This document shows, one piece after another, positions 36,937 through 44,287 of a DNA stretch of 64,000 nt. The translations under genes were made by a program, and so were the position numbers. Every line of letters begins with the position of its first letter. Position 1 is the first letter of the stretch. The notes under the pieces were generated by a model. It did no database searches. It was not told the DNA's origin and saw only the letters and a list, made by a program, of their open reading frames with translations. Source of the stretch: Tessaracoccus sp. MC1865 (lineage in GTDB: Bacteria; Actinomycetota; Actinomycetes; Propionibacteriales; Propionibacteriaceae); the NCBI RefSeq assembly GCF_017815535.1, contig NZ_CP072596.1:434001-498000 (forward strand), in the 5' to 3' direction.

Positions 36937-37371
36937 ATGCTCAACGGCCCCATGATCCACCCCGAGCTGCTGAACGCGCTTGGCCGCGCGGGTCACGGCA
37001 GCAAGATCCTCATCACCGATGGCAACTACCCACACGAGACGGGCGCCAACCCGCGCGCCCGCCGCATCTACCTCAACCTCGCGCCCGGGCTGCTCAACGT
37101 CTCGCAGATCCTTGACGTGCTGAAGCAGGCCGTCCCCATTGAGCAGGCCGGCATCATGGTGCCCGCCGCCGACGCCCCGCCGGAGCTGCGCCCCGAGAAG
37201 ATCGACGCCCACGACGAGTACAAGGCGGCCCTGCCCGGCGTCGAGTTCGTGGAGATCCCCCGTTGGGACTTCTACGACGAGGCGAAGAAGGACGACGTCG
37301 GCATCGTGATCGCCTCGGGCGAGCAGCGCATCTACGCGAACCTGCTGCTGACGATCGGTGTTCGCCAGTAG
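36937..37371 (+). CDS. fucU: L-fucose mutarotase (FucU/RbsD family)
   Basis: A 144-residue protein that interconverts the alpha and beta anomers of L-fucose so that the isomerase receives its preferred form. The FucU/RbsD fold is shown by MIHPELLNALGRAGHGSKILITDGNYP near the start (with the catalytic His), SQILDVLKQAVPIEQAGIM, and the C-terminal GEQRIYANLLLTIGV. The FucU rather than RbsD subtype is supported by fucI nearby. AAAGGAAA precedes the ATG. It ends the operon. Confidence 0.92.
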   Translation: MLNGPMIHPELLNALGRAGHGSKILITDGNYPHETGANPRARRIYLNLAPGLLNVSQILDVLKQAVPIEQAGIMVPAADAPPELRPEKIDAHDEYKAALPGVEFVEIPRWDFYDEAKKDDVGIVIASGEQRIYANLLLTIGVRQ

Positions 37372-37396
37372 TCGCTGGTTGACGCGGAGAGCGGGG

Positions 37397-38008
37397 TCAG
37401 ACCAGGTTGCCGGAAACCTCCGGGAACAACGGAGGCGTCCGCGCATCCACCCACGCCACCAGCGCGTGGAAGGCCTCGGTGTCCTCCGCGTCGATGCCGT
37501 CGCCCCGGACCACCTCGTGGGAGCGCCTTCCGACCGCGATCCAGAGTCGCGCCGTGATGCCGTCCGCCACCGGTGAGTCAGGCAGGGAGTTGGGGATGGT
37601 GAAGAAGTCCGCCTCCGTGATGAGGCGGCGGAGCTCATCATCTTCAGCCTTGGTCAGCTGGTAGCTGTCGGTCTCGTAGGAGGTGGACCGGCCGGCGATA
37701 CCGCCGGAGACGGAGTAGCGCAGCCTGATCTCGGTGTCGGGACGCGGGTTGTCCCCCCGGGCCCGGCGCACATTGCCCTGCTGATCGGCGTGGTAGGTGA
37801 AGCCGTCGCCCAGCCGGATGAGGTAGCCCGGCGTGATGACGTCCGCGCACGCGTCGTCGTCCTCGGCGAGACCCAGGCAGGAATCGGGCCAGTCCCGCGC
37901 CTCCATGCCCTCCAGCGCGACGCCCTCCCTGGGGATCCGCAGGAGGTTGGCGGCATTCTCGATGGCGGCAGACAGTGCGACGACGGCGGGGTGATCAGCG
38001 GCGGTCAT
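37397..38008 (-). CDS. emfourin-like protein, putative protease inhibitor
   Basis: A 203-residue protein of two parts. Residues 1-90 (AARDWPDSCLGLAEDDDACADVITPGY-like segment; actual start of the motif is at DWPDSCLG) resemble inhibitor-like modules found in secreted or cytoplasmic actinobacterial proteins. Residues 95-175 (YSVSGGIAGRSTSYETDSYQ, then LTKAEDDELRRLITEADFF) match the emfourin pattern. Emfourin is a known inhibitor of M4 (protealysin-type) proteases. No signal peptide is seen. It diverges from the next gene, which carries a PrcB-like domain. Function is inferred. Confidence 0.6.
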   Translation of the reverse strand: MTAADHPAVVALSAAIENAANLLRIPREGVALEGMEARDWPDSCLGLAEDDDACADVITPGYLIRLGDGFTYHADQQGNVRRARGDNPRPDTEIRLRYSVSGGIAGRSTSYETDSYQLTKAEDDELRRLITEADFFTIPNSLPDSPVADGITARLWIAVGRRSHEVVRGDGIDAEDTEAFHALVAWVDARTPPLFPEVSGNLV

Positions 38009-38164
38009 GGTGCGCTCCTAGCTGGGCGGGGTTGACGCTTCCAGGCGGTCAGGTGAGCCTAGCCACCTGCCCCCGGCAAAGGAAGAGGGTTCGCATCTGC
38101 CTTATGTGCGCATGCTCCCGGTTAGGGTGGGAACACCCTCGCCAAGGGAGAAGGAGGACCCACC

Positions 38165-38869
38165 ATGCCCATCCCTACTCCGGACACCGAACCCCTCGAT
38201 TTCACCACCCTGGCCCAGGCCGACGACGGCCCCCGCGACGCCGTTTCGACGGTGCTGCGTGACCACGCTGCTTTCGTTGAGTTCTTCGATGGTGAGCTGC
38301 CCATGGAGCACCCGGTTGACTGGGACACGGAGGTGGTGACGGTTGTCGCGCTGGGCCCACGCGGCCACGGAGCCGGTGTCGCCATTGAGGAGATTCAGCT
38401 GCACACCCTCGGGATCCGCGGCGGCACGGTGGATGTGTACTTCCGCGAGGTGGCGGGCGAGGTTGACGACGCCACGGTCACCTACCCCTTCCACGCCGTC
38501 CGGTCTACTGCCTTCGGTCACGCGTTCTTCCACCCCGTCGGGCCCGCCGACGTCCCAGCGGGCCTGTTCCGCGACTGGCGCGGCCCCATCCGCACGGACG
38601 ACGACGGAGTCGGCGTCTATGTCCCTCGGGAGGAGGCTCCGCTGTCACGCTCGGTGGCGGGATTCGCGGTGGACGGGAGCGGCTCCTTCGTCGCCGTGCA
38701 CGACGCCCCCGGTGATGGCCCCGTCGAAGTCCCAGGACACTGGCGGCCCGCCCAGGATGGGTTGAGCGTTGAGCTCGAAGACGGCCGCGCCTTCACCCTC
38801 CATGTGGTGTCGGTGGACGAGCATGAGCTGCGCGCCCGAATCCAGGGCGTCAGTCGGCCAGCACGATGA
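38165..38869 (+). CDS. hypothetical protein with a possible PrcB-like domain
   Basis: The 234-residue protein has a central segment (VVTVVALGPRGHGAGVAIEE and on to VDVYFREVAGE, about 58-105) that resembles PrcB C-terminal domains of protease-complex proteins. The C-terminal third (WRPAQDGLSVELEDGRAFTL) looks like a small beta domain. There is no signal peptide. AGGAGG precedes the ATG, and a TAGGGT -10 box lies about 35 bases upstream. It diverges from the emfourin-like gene and overlaps the 3' end of the GyrI-like gene by 20 bases. Confidence 0.55.
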   Translation: MPIPTPDTEPLDFTTLAQADDGPRDAVSTVLRDHAAFVEFFDGELPMEHPVDWDTEVVTVVALGPRGHGAGVAIEEIQLHTLGIRGGTVDVYFREVAGEVDDATVTYPFHAVRSTAFGHAFFHPVGPADVPAGLFRDWRGPIRTDDDGVGVYVPREEAPLSRSVAGFAVDGSGSFVAVHDAPGDGPVEVPGHWRPAQDGLSVELEDGRAFTLHVVSVDEHELRARIQGVSRPAR

Positions 38870-39374
38870 CGAGTTCCGTGCGCATCGACTCCGGGTCGGC
38901 CTCGGGGGTGGGCTCGGTCAGGTAGATCTCCCAGAAGGGAAGCCCCGCCTTCCTGTGGGCAGACTCGACCTTCTCGAGGAAGACGCCCCAGGCCTCGCCC
39001 AGCCGGTCGTAGGAGCCGACGTGCGAGACGGTCGCGATGGGGCCGCCCGGAAGGACCGAGCCGTGGAGCGAGGCCCCGGATGGGGTTGTGACAGGTGTGG
39101 TCAGGGGGCGGTCGACCGGCACCCCCACCTCGAAGGTCGCATTCACTCCGGGCATCTGATAGTAGAGGGTGAACACCGGGCCGACCGGATGGAGCCCCTG
39201 AGCCTCCAGCGCGGGGAACAGAGCGGACACGGCGCCGTCCATCGCCTGGGACATCGCGGAGAGCGGATAGTCGGTGAACTTCTGCACCACGGTGGGGATC
39301 TCCGCCACCTCTAGGAACTCCACATCGGTGCGGGCAGGGCCTGTGTAGTACGGGGCCGGGTGGGCGTCAGTCAT
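38850..39374 (-). CDS. GyrI-like/effector-binding-domain protein
   Basis: A 174-residue stand-alone SOUL/GyrI-like domain, the ligand-binding fold also found at the end of AraC- and MerR-type regulators. Landmarks are FPALEAQGLHPVGPVFTLYY, FEVGVPVDRPL, and GPIATVSHVGSYDRLGEAW, with a final WEIYLTEP. Without a DNA-binding domain it may be a small-molecule binding protein or hydrolase-like detoxification protein. Confidence 0.75.
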   Translation of the reverse strand: MTDAHPAPYYTGPARTDVEFLEVAEIPTVVQKFTDYPLSAMSQAMDGAVSALFPALEAQGLHPVGPVFTLYYQMPGVNATFEVGVPVDRPLTTPVTTPSGASLHGSVLPGGPIATVSHVGSYDRLGEAWGVFLEKVESAHRKAGLPFWEIYLTEPTPEADPESMRTELVIVLAD

Positions 39375-39476
39375 GATCTTCCCCTCATTGGGATTCGGGC
39401 CGACGAGACGGCGTCGGCCCGCGTGGCCAGCAACTTTACCCGCGCGGGTCGCGCGTGAACAGGCCTCTATCCCCGC

Positions 39477-41054
39477 TCACTGCTCCACCCTCACCTCGAT
39501 GGTGTGGTGCCCCGATGCACCGTCGGGCGCGACCGGTGTGCGCACGTCAGTCTGCGTGTCCCCCAAACCGTCGCTGGCCCGCACCGCGATGGTGTGGGAC
39601 CCGGGCGTCGCGTCCCATTCGTAGACCCACTGGCGCCATGTGTCGACGCTGAGGCTCGCGGCGAGGCGCGCCTCCTTCCACGGGCCGCCGTCGATGCTGA
39701 CCTCCACCATCTCGATGCCGCGGGTGGGTGCCCATGCCACGCCGGCGATCGGCTGGCGCCCCGCCGTCACGCTGGACCCCGCGCGGGGGACGTCGACGCG
39801 GGACTGCGTCTTGATGGGACCCTCGCGCGCCCATCCCCGGGGGATCCAGTACCCGGCCTCGGCCTCGAAGGTGGTCAGTTCGATGACGGACAGCCACTTG
39901 GTGGCCGAGACGTACCCGTAGAGGCCGGGCACCACCAGGCGGGCGGGGAAGCCGTGGAGAGCCGGGAGCGGCTCGCCGTTCATCCCCAGGGCCACCAGCG
40001 CGCCATCCTCCATCGCGGTCTCCGTGGGGAAGCCTGCGGTGAACCCGTCCACCGATCTGCTCAGCAGTTGGGTGGCGCCGTCCTGCACCCCGGCGCGTTC
40101 CAGCAGGGCCCGGAGGGGCACGCCCTGCCACCGGGCGTTTCCGACCAGGCCTCCGCCCACCTCGTTGGAGACGCAGGTCAGCGTGATGTCGGTTTCGACG
40201 TGCGGCATCGCCAACAGATCGTCGTAGGTCAGGGTGAACGGGCGATCCACCAGGCCGCGGACCTCCAGCGACCATTGCTCCGGATCGACCTGGGGAATGG
40301 AGAGGGCGGTGTCGATCCTGTAGAAGTCGTCGTTGGCGATGTACAGCGGAGTCAGCCCGGCGAGCGCCAGGTCCGCATCAGGCGGGGCCGGGGGAGCGGG
40401 CGTTGCCGGTGCGGGTAGCCGCAGCAGCGCGCGGATCTCCTCTACGCGGCGCGACGACGTGAGCCACCGGCCGGCCGCGGCGGTGGCGCCGGCGACGGCC
40501 ACCGCGATGGCGACCGCCTGCAGGAACGCTCGGCGTCCCGGCCGTGCCTCGCCGCGGCCGTTGGGACCGGCCGCGGCGGCAGACCGGGCTGGCGCGGCGC
40601 GGGTGAGGATCACCAGGGCGATGACCCCGCTGGCCGCGCCAGCCAGGCCCGCCGCCACGACGGCCCAGGCGGTGGAGCGCTCGTCCCCGGTCGCAGCGAC
40701 GACGCCCATCAGGGCGAAGGCTGTCAGCCCGGCAGTGGCCAGCGGCAGGCTTCGACGGGCCACCCATCCCAGCACCGCACCCACGATGAGGGAGACGGCC
40801 AAGATCCCGACGATGAGAACGGGCTTGTCCGCAGTGCCGAGGATCGCGATGGCCGAGCGTTCGAGCCAGCCCGGGACCAGATCGATCACGGTGTCGCCGA
40901 CGGCCTCCACCAGCGACCGGCCGCCGGGCAGGAGCGCGCCCACGAGTTCGGAGGCGCCGAGCGCGACGGCAGTGGCCGCGGCGCCGGCGACCGCCGAGTC
41001 CCGAAGGGCCGGCGTGGGCACCCCGCCGGGGGTGCCTGCTGGGAGGCCGTTCAC
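39477..41054 (-). CDS. membrane-anchored molybdopterin-dependent oxidoreductase (sulfite oxidase family)
   Basis: A 525-residue protein with about five N-terminal helices (to residue 195) and an extracellular molybdenum-cofactor domain of the sulfite oxidase/YedY family. The Mo-ligand cysteine is in DITLTCVSNEVGG, followed by WQGVPLRALLERAGV and LVVPGLYGYVSATKW. The C-terminal part (IEMVEVSIDGGPWKEARL) is the family's dimerisation-type beta domain. The RRAFLQAVAIA segment before the catalytic part is twin-arginine-like. The substrate is unknown. The fused membrane part is typical of actinobacteria. Confidence 0.9.
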   Translation of the reverse strand: MNGLPAGTPGGVPTPALRDSAVAGAAATAVALGASELVGALLPGGRSLVEAVGDTVIDLVPGWLERSAIAILGTADKPVLIVGILAVSLIVGAVLGWVARRSLPLATAGLTAFALMGVVAATGDERSTAWAVVAAGLAGAASGVIALVILTRAAPARSAAAAGPNGRGEARPGRRAFLQAVAIAVAVAGATAAAGRWLTSSRRVEEIRALLRLPAPATPAPPAPPDADLALAGLTPLYIANDDFYRIDTALSIPQVDPEQWSLEVRGLVDRPFTLTYDDLLAMPHVETDITLTCVSNEVGGGLVGNARWQGVPLRALLERAGVQDGATQLLSRSVDGFTAGFPTETAMEDGALVALGMNGEPLPALHGFPARLVVPGLYGYVSATKWLSVIELTTFEAEAGYWIPRGWAREGPIKTQSRVDVPRAGSSVTAGRQPIAGVAWAPTRGIEMVEVSIDGGPWKEARLAASLSVDTWRQWVYEWDATPGSHTIAVRASDGLGDTQTDVRTPVAPDGASGHHTIEVRVEQ

Positions 41055-41190
41055 ATCACGATTTTACGAGGCGGCGCGTAATCGGGGTTGTCTTGATCGG
41101 CGTCTTAGCCGCTTTCGGGGTCCCGTGGTTTGGTGGCCGAGCGGAGACGTCGTCGACATTCGCCGTCGATGGACCACTACTTTGTTCCTC

Positions 41191-42141
41191 ATGGTTGAGG
41201 ATGCGGCCCGGGTGGACGTCAAGCGGATGCGGCTGCGCTATGCGGGCACCTGCTCAAGCTGCGGCTCGGCATTGAGTGCGGGCACGACCGCGGACTACGA
41301 CCGGTCTACCAAGACGGTGGCCTGCGTGACGTGCCCACCCCAGGCTCCACTGCGCCAAACAGATCCCACTGCTCCGGGAGTGCTTGTCGACGAGACCATC
41401 GCAGCCGTCGCAGCTGCTGCGGTTCGTCCAGGGCCTGACGTGGAGAAGGTGCCCTCGTTGGGGGTGGTTGATGGGCAGGGCGGCGCATCTGCGGCTGCCG
41501 AGTACCAGCGGCGCCATGCGGCCCGGGCCGAGCGGGTATTGGGCAACCACCCGCGTATGGGGCGGTTCCTGCTGGCGGTCTTCGACGACCCTCAGTCGAC
41601 GCGGGCGTGGTCGGTGGGCGCTGAGGGCGAGCGGATGCTCGGTGGCATGCTGGCGTCCATGGCTGCGGACTCGCTGCGTGTGCTGCACGATCGCCGCATT
41701 CCCCGGACCAGGGCGAACATCGATCATCTGGTCGTGTGCCCCAGCGGGGTGTTCGTGGTGGACGCCAAGCGCTACCGCAACGCCCGGCCAGCGCTACGAG
41801 TCGAGGGAGGCTTGCTGAGGCCACGGACCGAGTCGTTGACCGTCGGGGGGCGAGACCGGACAGCGCTGGTGACGGGGATGCAGAAGCAGGTAGACCTGGT
41901 CCGCGCGGCCCTGGCCGAGCGGCCAGAAGTACCAGTGCGGGGTGTGCTGTGTTTCGTTGACGCGGACTGGCCGCTGCTCGGCGGCGCGTTCACCGTCAAC
42001 GAAGTGGCAGTGATGTGGCCCAAGAAGCTCAAGTCGCTACTGACCGAACGCGGACCGCTGGACGAAGCGCAGATCGCGGACCTCCAGTGGCAACTCCACG
42101 AAGCCTTCCCGCGCCAGAAGCAGGCACCACCAGGTGAGTGA
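41191..42141 (+). CDS. NERD (nuclease-related) domain protein with an N-terminal zinc ribbon
   Basis: The 316-residue protein starts with CSSCGSALSAGTTADYDRS and CVTC (a CxxC...CxxC ribbon, about 15-45). Residues 155-240 form a NERD domain with the restriction-like core GAEGERMLGGML (Glu), DHLVVCPSGVFVVDAKRY (Asp...Asp-x-Lys) and a C-terminal helical part. Such proteins may cut or process nucleic acid, but no function is established. ATG at 41191 is chosen as first plausible start; no clear ribosome site is visible. The frame upstream is antisense to the oxidoreductase gene. Confidence 0.75.
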   Translation: MVEDAARVDVKRMRLRYAGTCSSCGSALSAGTTADYDRSTKTVACVTCPPQAPLRQTDPTAPGVLVDETIAAVAAAAVRPGPDVEKVPSLGVVDGQGGASAAAEYQRRHAARAERVLGNHPRMGRFLLAVFDDPQSTRAWSVGAEGERMLGGMLASMAADSLRVLHDRRIPRTRANIDHLVVCPSGVFVVDAKRYRNARPALRVEGGLLRPRTESLTVGGRDRTALVTGMQKQVDLVRAALAERPEVPVRGVLCFVDADWPLLGGAFTVNEVAVMWPKKLKSLLTERGPLDEAQIADLQWQLHEAFPRQKQAPPGE

Positions 42142-42231
42142 GCACTCGCCGACGGCGGCGGTGCGGGCGGTCGTGCCGGGGTGCCAGGCAAGCCGCAGAG
42201 GTCTCCCTCGCGCACCGCTGCAGATCCGTGC

Positions 42232-42582
42232 CTACTCGCGGTGACGCAGGATGTTCACGACATGACCGTCTTGTGTTCGTACCAAGAAGCGGCGGACGCC
42301 CCACGGCTCGGTTGTGAGCGGGTGAACGATCTCGTACCCGCGACGAACGGCTTCGGCGTAGGCCTCATCGACATCGTCAACGGCGATCGAGATGGCTGGG
42401 GCATCGGACGCAGCGCCGTCTCGAGTGAGCAACTGTAGGTTGGCGCCCGAGGGAGCAACGTAGCGGGTCACCCAATCCAGGCCCAGGTCTTCGCGACGCA
42501 GACCCAGGTAGTCGCCGTAGAAGTCGTCGGCTGCGGTGATGTCCTTGACCAGCACGTCCGGAATGATGCGCACTACCCTCAT
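42232..42582 (-). CDS. VOC/glyoxalase-fold protein
   Basis: A 116-residue single-module vicinal-oxygen-chelate domain: VVRIIPDVLVKDITAADDFYGDYLG at the start, ISIAVDDVDEAYAEAVRRGYEIVHPLTTEPWGVRRFLVRTQDGHVVNI at the end. It could be a bleomycin-type binding protein or a small dioxygenase-like enzyme. The substrate is not evident. Confidence 0.85.
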   Translation of the reverse strand: MRVVRIIPDVLVKDITAADDFYGDYLGLRREDLGLDWVTRYVAPSGANLQLLTRDGAASDAPAISIAVDDVDEAYAEAVRRGYEIVHPLTTEPWGVRRFLVRTQDGHVVNILRHRE

Positions 42583-42612
42583 GTTTGCGAGTGTGCCACT
42601 ACTGGGAGACTG

Positions 42613-42738
42613 TTACGAGAGCCGGGCCAGGGGGTGCTCATCGGCAGCAACCGGCGGCGACGCTGACGAAGCAATCTTCCGGTACAGCACCTCGAGTTGA
42701 TCTGCCGCCTCCGGCGCGAACCGGACCGTGTAGGTCAC
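42613..42738 (-). pseudogene. remnant of a ParE/RelE-type toxin gene
   Basis: Reading from GTG at 42738, the frame gives VTYTVRFAPEAADQLEVLYR and then about 20 more residues before a TAA at 42613. The first part is a clear ParE-type toxin N-terminus. The similarity stops after about 30 residues, so the body of the toxin is lost. The GTG overlaps the stop of the antitoxin remnant (GTGA), preserving the original operon coupling. Confidence 0.65.
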
Positions 42739-42866
42739 TGGCCGCGCAGGGACACGAGCCGCGCACGGACCTCGCCTACAGACAGCGCACCATCCGGGTC
42801 TGCCCGCAGCCTGTCATAGGCTGGAGCAACCTGCTCCAGAAGCCAAGCGTCGACCGCGCGAGTTGG
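42735..42866 (-). pseudogene. C-terminal remnant of a ParD-type antitoxin gene
   Basis: Immediately after the RelE-type toxin's stop codon, and in the same frame, the minus strand reads TRAVDAWLLEQVAPAYDRLR and then ADPDGALSVGEVRARLVSLR before a stop. This is the C-terminal half of the actinobacterial ParD-like antitoxins that precede ParE toxins. No start codon remains. The N-terminus was replaced at the junction with the intact cassette upstream. Confidence 0.65.
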
Positions 42867-43130
42867 TTACCGGCGTTCGTAGATGTCGCGGCGGTGGCCG
42901 ATGGCAACGACGAGGACGAGCAGCACGTTGTCATGGATCTCGTAGACGATCCGATAGTCACCGGTCCGGACACGCCACTCACCGTCACCGCCAACCAGCT
43001 TCTTGGCACCGCTAGGGCGCGGTCTGCTGGCAAGCAGTTCGATCGCCGCCTGGACCCGCCGCTGGGCGCCCCTGTCCAACTTGCGTAGCTGTCGAACCGC
43101 AGCGGGCGCGACCTCGATCCGGTAGCTCAT
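42867..43130 (-). CDS. RelE/ParE-family toxin
   Basis: An 87-residue mRNA-interferase-type toxin: YRIEVAPAAVRQLRKLDRGAQRRVQAAIELLA, then SGAKKLVGGDGEWRVRTGDYRIVYEI and the ending VAIGHRRDIYER. These are the core strands and basic catalytic residues of RelE. It follows its antitoxin with a 4-base overlap. The TAA stop directly abuts the remains of a second toxin-antitoxin module. Confidence 0.9.
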   Translation of the reverse strand: MSYRIEVAPAAVRQLRKLDRGAQRRVQAAIELLASRPRPSGAKKLVGGDGEWRVRTGDYRIVYEIHDNVLLVLVVAIGHRRDIYERR

Positions 43131-43390
43131 GCCAGGCCGAGGTCTGCCTTGACCTGCTCCCAGGGGATCGCCGACTCGCCATCGACCATCTCGGTACGTG
43201 CCGCACGGGCGGCCTCGAGGTCGGCCAGGTCTTCCGCGGCCGCGATGAGCCGATCCAGGTCGTCGGCGTCGATGACCGCGGCCACCCGCTGCCCGCGACG
43301 GGTCAGATAGACCGGGTCGTGCCCGACCCGGGCCGCGTCCACGACATCGGCGAGGCGGGCCCGGGCGTCGCTCACAGTCATCTCAGTCAT
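43127..43390 (-). CDS. Phd/YefM-family antitoxin
   Basis: An 87-residue DNA-binding antitoxin with the family start MTVSDARARLADVVDAARVGHDPVYLTRRGQRVAAVID and an acidic, flexible C-terminus (about 55-87) that would wrap the toxin. ATG at 43390 is taken as start; the open frame continues upstream without similarity. The gene pair is expected to repress its own promoter. Confidence 0.88.
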   Translation of the reverse strand: MTEMTVSDARARLADVVDAARVGHDPVYLTRRGQRVAAVIDADDLDRLIAAAEDLADLEAARAARTEMVDGESAIPWEQVKADLGLA

Positions 43391-43634
43391 GACACCCAGG
43401 ATAGCCGCTGGAACAGCCGAATCGTACAACTCAGCGGCTCCAGTCCCCAGAACGAACGAGACTCTCGGCAGTTGTGGACGTTCTCGACTTGGCATGGGCA
43501 TGAACAAGCCGGGCCTGCGGTGGTACGACGCGCGAAGGGCGGAGTCCACGCGATACGCCGCTTTCGAAGGTCATGAACCCTGTGAGTTCCCCTGCGACGC
43601 CCCGATGAAAGGCCAGACCCTCAGAGCGTCAAGG

Positions 43635-43698
43635 CTCCAGCTATGTAGGCGTGCGGGCCTCCTCAAATATGGATGCCCGTGCATCTACATAGTTGGAG
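43635..43698. repeat. 64-nt hairpin element, copy B
   Basis: The left arm 43635-43658 (CTCCAGCTATGTAGGCGTGC, then GGGC) pairs with the right arm 43675-43698. Most departures from perfect complementarity are G-T (G-U in RNA), which suggests an RNA hairpin. The left arm matches the element at 3624-3688. Nothing else recognisable was seen in 43391-43634. Confidence 0.7.
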
Positions 43699-43720
43699 GT
43701 TTTCCATCGCCGGCCCCAGC

Positions 43721-43750
43721 GACTAAACCCCATACTTGGGCCAACGCGTC
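43721..43750 (+). promoter_or_regulatory. putative ECF-type promoter of the first SigE-family gene
   Basis: GACTAAAC (43721-43728), then 18 bases, then CGTC (43747-43750, continuing GTAACAGG). The same layout occurs before the other two sigma genes in this region. CGTC is a classic ECF -10 element, so autoregulation is plausible. Confidence 0.45.
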
Positions 43751-43771
43751 GTAACAGGTATGGAGGTACTC

Positions 43772-44287
43772 GTGTTCGAAGCCCAGCCCACCGTCGACGA
43801 GACGGCAGTGGGTTTCGACTCGTTCGTCCGCGCCCGCCGCGCTGATCTCTGGCGGGCCGCGTGGCTGCTCACTGGCGACCGCGACAAGGCCGACGACCTG
43901 GTCCAGACCGCCCTCGGGCGCACCTACGGCCGCTACACCGTGCTGGCCAACGACGCCAAGTTCGAGGCCTACGTCCGCACCACCATCTACCGCACCTATG
44001 TGTCGTGGTGGCGGCGGAAGTGGAACGCCGAGCTGGCGTCGGACGACCTGCCCGACAGCCCGACCGCCAGCGCAGACCAGGCGGTCAGCATGGACGTCGT
44101 CCGGGCCTTGGCCGCGCTGCCGAAGATGCAGCGCGCGGTGATGGTGCTGCGGTTCCTGGAGGACCGCACGGTCACCGAGGTCGCGGAGCTGCTCGACATC
44201 GCCGAGGGCACCGTCAAGGCACACACCTCCCAGGGGCGCGCGGCTCTGCGCGCTTCGCTTCACCTGTCCGAGGAGGAACGGTCATGA
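43772..44287 (+). CDS. SigE-family ECF RNA polymerase sigma factor (1 of 3)
   Basis: A 171-residue ECF sigma factor of the actinobacterial SigE family. Region 2 is seen in FDSFVRARRADLWRAAWLLTGDRDKADDLVQTAL and FEAYVRTTIYRTYVSWWRR. Region 4 helix-turn-helix is ALAALPKMQRAVMVLRFLEDRTVTEVAELLDIAEGTVKAHTSQGRAAL. GTG at 43772 has GGAGG five bases upstream and is preferred to ATG at 43760. Its stop overlaps the start of a membrane-protein gene, the usual place for an anti-sigma factor. Confidence 0.92.
   Translation: MFEAQPTVDETAVGFDSFVRARRADLWRAAWLLTGDRDKADDLVQTALGRTYGRYTVLANDAKFEAYVRTTIYRTYVSWWRRKWNAELASDDLPDSPTASADQAVSMDVVRALAALPKMQRAVMVLRFLEDRTVTEVAELLDIAEGTVKAHTSQGRAALRASLHLSEEERS

Noticed and set aside
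43391..43754. Small plus-strand frame (MNKPGLRWYDARRAESTRYA) between antitoxin and sigma gene
   Set aside because: It has no ribosome site or family match and runs through the hairpin element.
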